Shown in pieces: positions 5,823-6,492 of a stretch of 6,492 bases of DNA (the stretch's first letter is position 1; every line of letters starts with the position of its first letter). The stretch comes from an uncultured Bacilli bacterium. GTDB lineage: Bacteria > Bacillota_I > Bacilli_A > ML615J-28 > CAG-313. Made by a program: the position numbers and the translations under genes. The stretch lies in assembly GCA_904501965.1 (NCBI GenBank), contig CAJGCS010000061.1, positions 1 to 6,492 of the forward strand, read 5' to 3'. The notes beneath the pieces were generated by a model. The model ran no database searches and was not told the DNA's origin. It saw nothing but the letters and a program-made list of their open reading frames with translations.

Positions 5823-6492
5823 ATCTTAATTCTTTTAATTGTTTAATAATAACTTCTGCCATCTTTTTATGACCTGAATAATTTGGATGAACTGAATCAA
5901 TTAAATCAGATTTAACAATTTCAACATCTTTTAGATCTATAACATTAATATTATTATCAGCCGCAACTTTTTTAATAACCTCATTATAATTATCTTTTGT
6001 TACAGAGTCATAAAAGTTAGTAACAGAAAAGTCCATTAAAGTACATACTATAATTTCTGTATCAGGAGCAATTTTTTGAATATTTGAAATCATCTTTCTA
6101 TAAGATGCTTCAAATGTCGCATTTGTATACTTTGCACGAGCATCATTTGTTCCCATAAAGATTAAAACAATATCAGGTGCAATTCCTTGATGAAGTAATG
6201 TATTAAGTCTAACAAGAGATTCAGTTGCACTATCGCCTCCAACAACAGTAGTACCACCCCAGGCATTGTCAACAAACACACTTGTTCCTATTGCATTACT
6301 TACTTGTTTCCACCAAGTATGGTTAACATCACGAATATTACCAGCAGGATAAGGATAGAAATGCGCATAACCTTTTGGCATATAATTTAAATATGTACTA
6401 ATACTATCGCCTAAAATGGCCATAGTCTTTCCTTCAAAGCGGTTTGTTCCTAAAACATAGTTTGCCTTAATTACTGTATCTGTAGTAATGTT
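5821..6492 (-). CDS. SGNH/GDSL-type hydrolase, C-terminal part (runs off right edge)
   Basis: The 223 visible residues end with TAA at 5823-5821. The frame is open to base 6492, so the start lies outside the window. An internal ATG at 6423 sits only six codons before the catalytic serine, in the middle of the first strand (FEGKTMAILGDS), and is not the start. All SGNH blocks are present: GDS with Ser30, the block II glycine in NAWGG (78-79), GTND with Asn116, and DSVHPN with Asp199 and His202. Such enzymes hydrolyse esters, often acyl or acetyl groups on lipids or carbohydrates. Residues 43-65 (PKGYAHFYPYP, then NHTWWKQV) resemble SGNH proteins from gut Bacillota, many of which carry an extra N-terminal domain and are secreted. 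Substrate and location cannot be told. It ends in its own terminator, apart from the metal operon. Confidence 0.9.
   Translation of the reverse strand, partial: NITTDTVIKANYVLGTNRFEGKTMAILGDSISTYLNYMPKGYAHFYPYPAGNIRDVNHTWWKQVSNAIGTSVFVDNAWGGTTVVGGDSATESLVRLNTLLHQGIAPDIVLIFMGTNDARAKYTNATFEASYRKMISNIQKIAPDTEIIVCTLMDFSVTNFYDSVTKDNYNEVIKKVAADNNINVIDLKDVEIVKSDLIDSVHPNYSGHKKMAEVIIKQLKELR

Noticed and set aside
5821..6423. SGNH hydrolase as a complete 200-aa protein starting at 6423
   Set aside because: The frame is open for 23 further codons to the window edge. The ATG is in the first beta strand, has no good ribosome binding site, and GDS would be at residue 5.

Overview
The window comes from a low-GC, AT-rich genome of Gram-positive type (Bacillota / Mycoplasmatota-like). 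This rests on the gene families (CvfB/YitL, L19, RimM, TrmD), strong AGGAGG-type ribosome binding sites, TTG(N)17TATAAT promoters and a short lipoprotein signal. Tryptophan is encoded by TGG throughout, and the genes end in TAA or TAG, so the standard code fits. I cannot name a species; an Erysipelotrichia-, Haloplasma- or Acholeplasma-like lineage is a guess.

Left edge (1-342): the 5' end of rplS (ribosomal protein L19) runs leftward out of the window. It has its own promoter and a structured leader of about 80 nt. A divergent promoter drives cvfB (343-1197, plus), an S1-domain/winged-helix RNA-binding regulator. A perfect 26-bp palindrome with T tracts on both strands (1198-1227) ends cvfB and the convergent minus-strand operon.

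Centre (1226-5697, all minus, transcribed right to left): five genes overlap end to start. They are a CzrA-type zinc-sensing ArsR repressor, a ZntA-type P1B-2 metal-exporting ATPase, rimM, trmD, and a small lipoprotein with a rhodanese fold that has lost its catalytic cysteine. The overlaps are about 11, 14, 1 and 14 nt. The only strong promoter I found lies in front of the repressor, and its -10 box and start site are covered by an imperfect 32-bp palindrome that resembles ArsR/SmtB operators. The first two genes make a self-contained sense-and-export module: metal-bound repressor leaves the operator and the exporter is made. The unexpected part is that two ribosome/tRNA maturation genes are locked behind it, while rplS, the usual partner of rimM-trmD, stands apart with its own promoter.

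Right edge (5791-6492): a terminator follows a minus-strand SGNH/GDSL hydrolase. Its reading frame stays open to the window edge, so only its C-terminal part is seen.

The most noteworthy signal is the apparent zinc-responsive operon that includes rimM and trmD, together with the cysteine-less rhodanese lipoprotein at its end. No CRISPR array, insertion sequence, tRNA or rRNA was seen.
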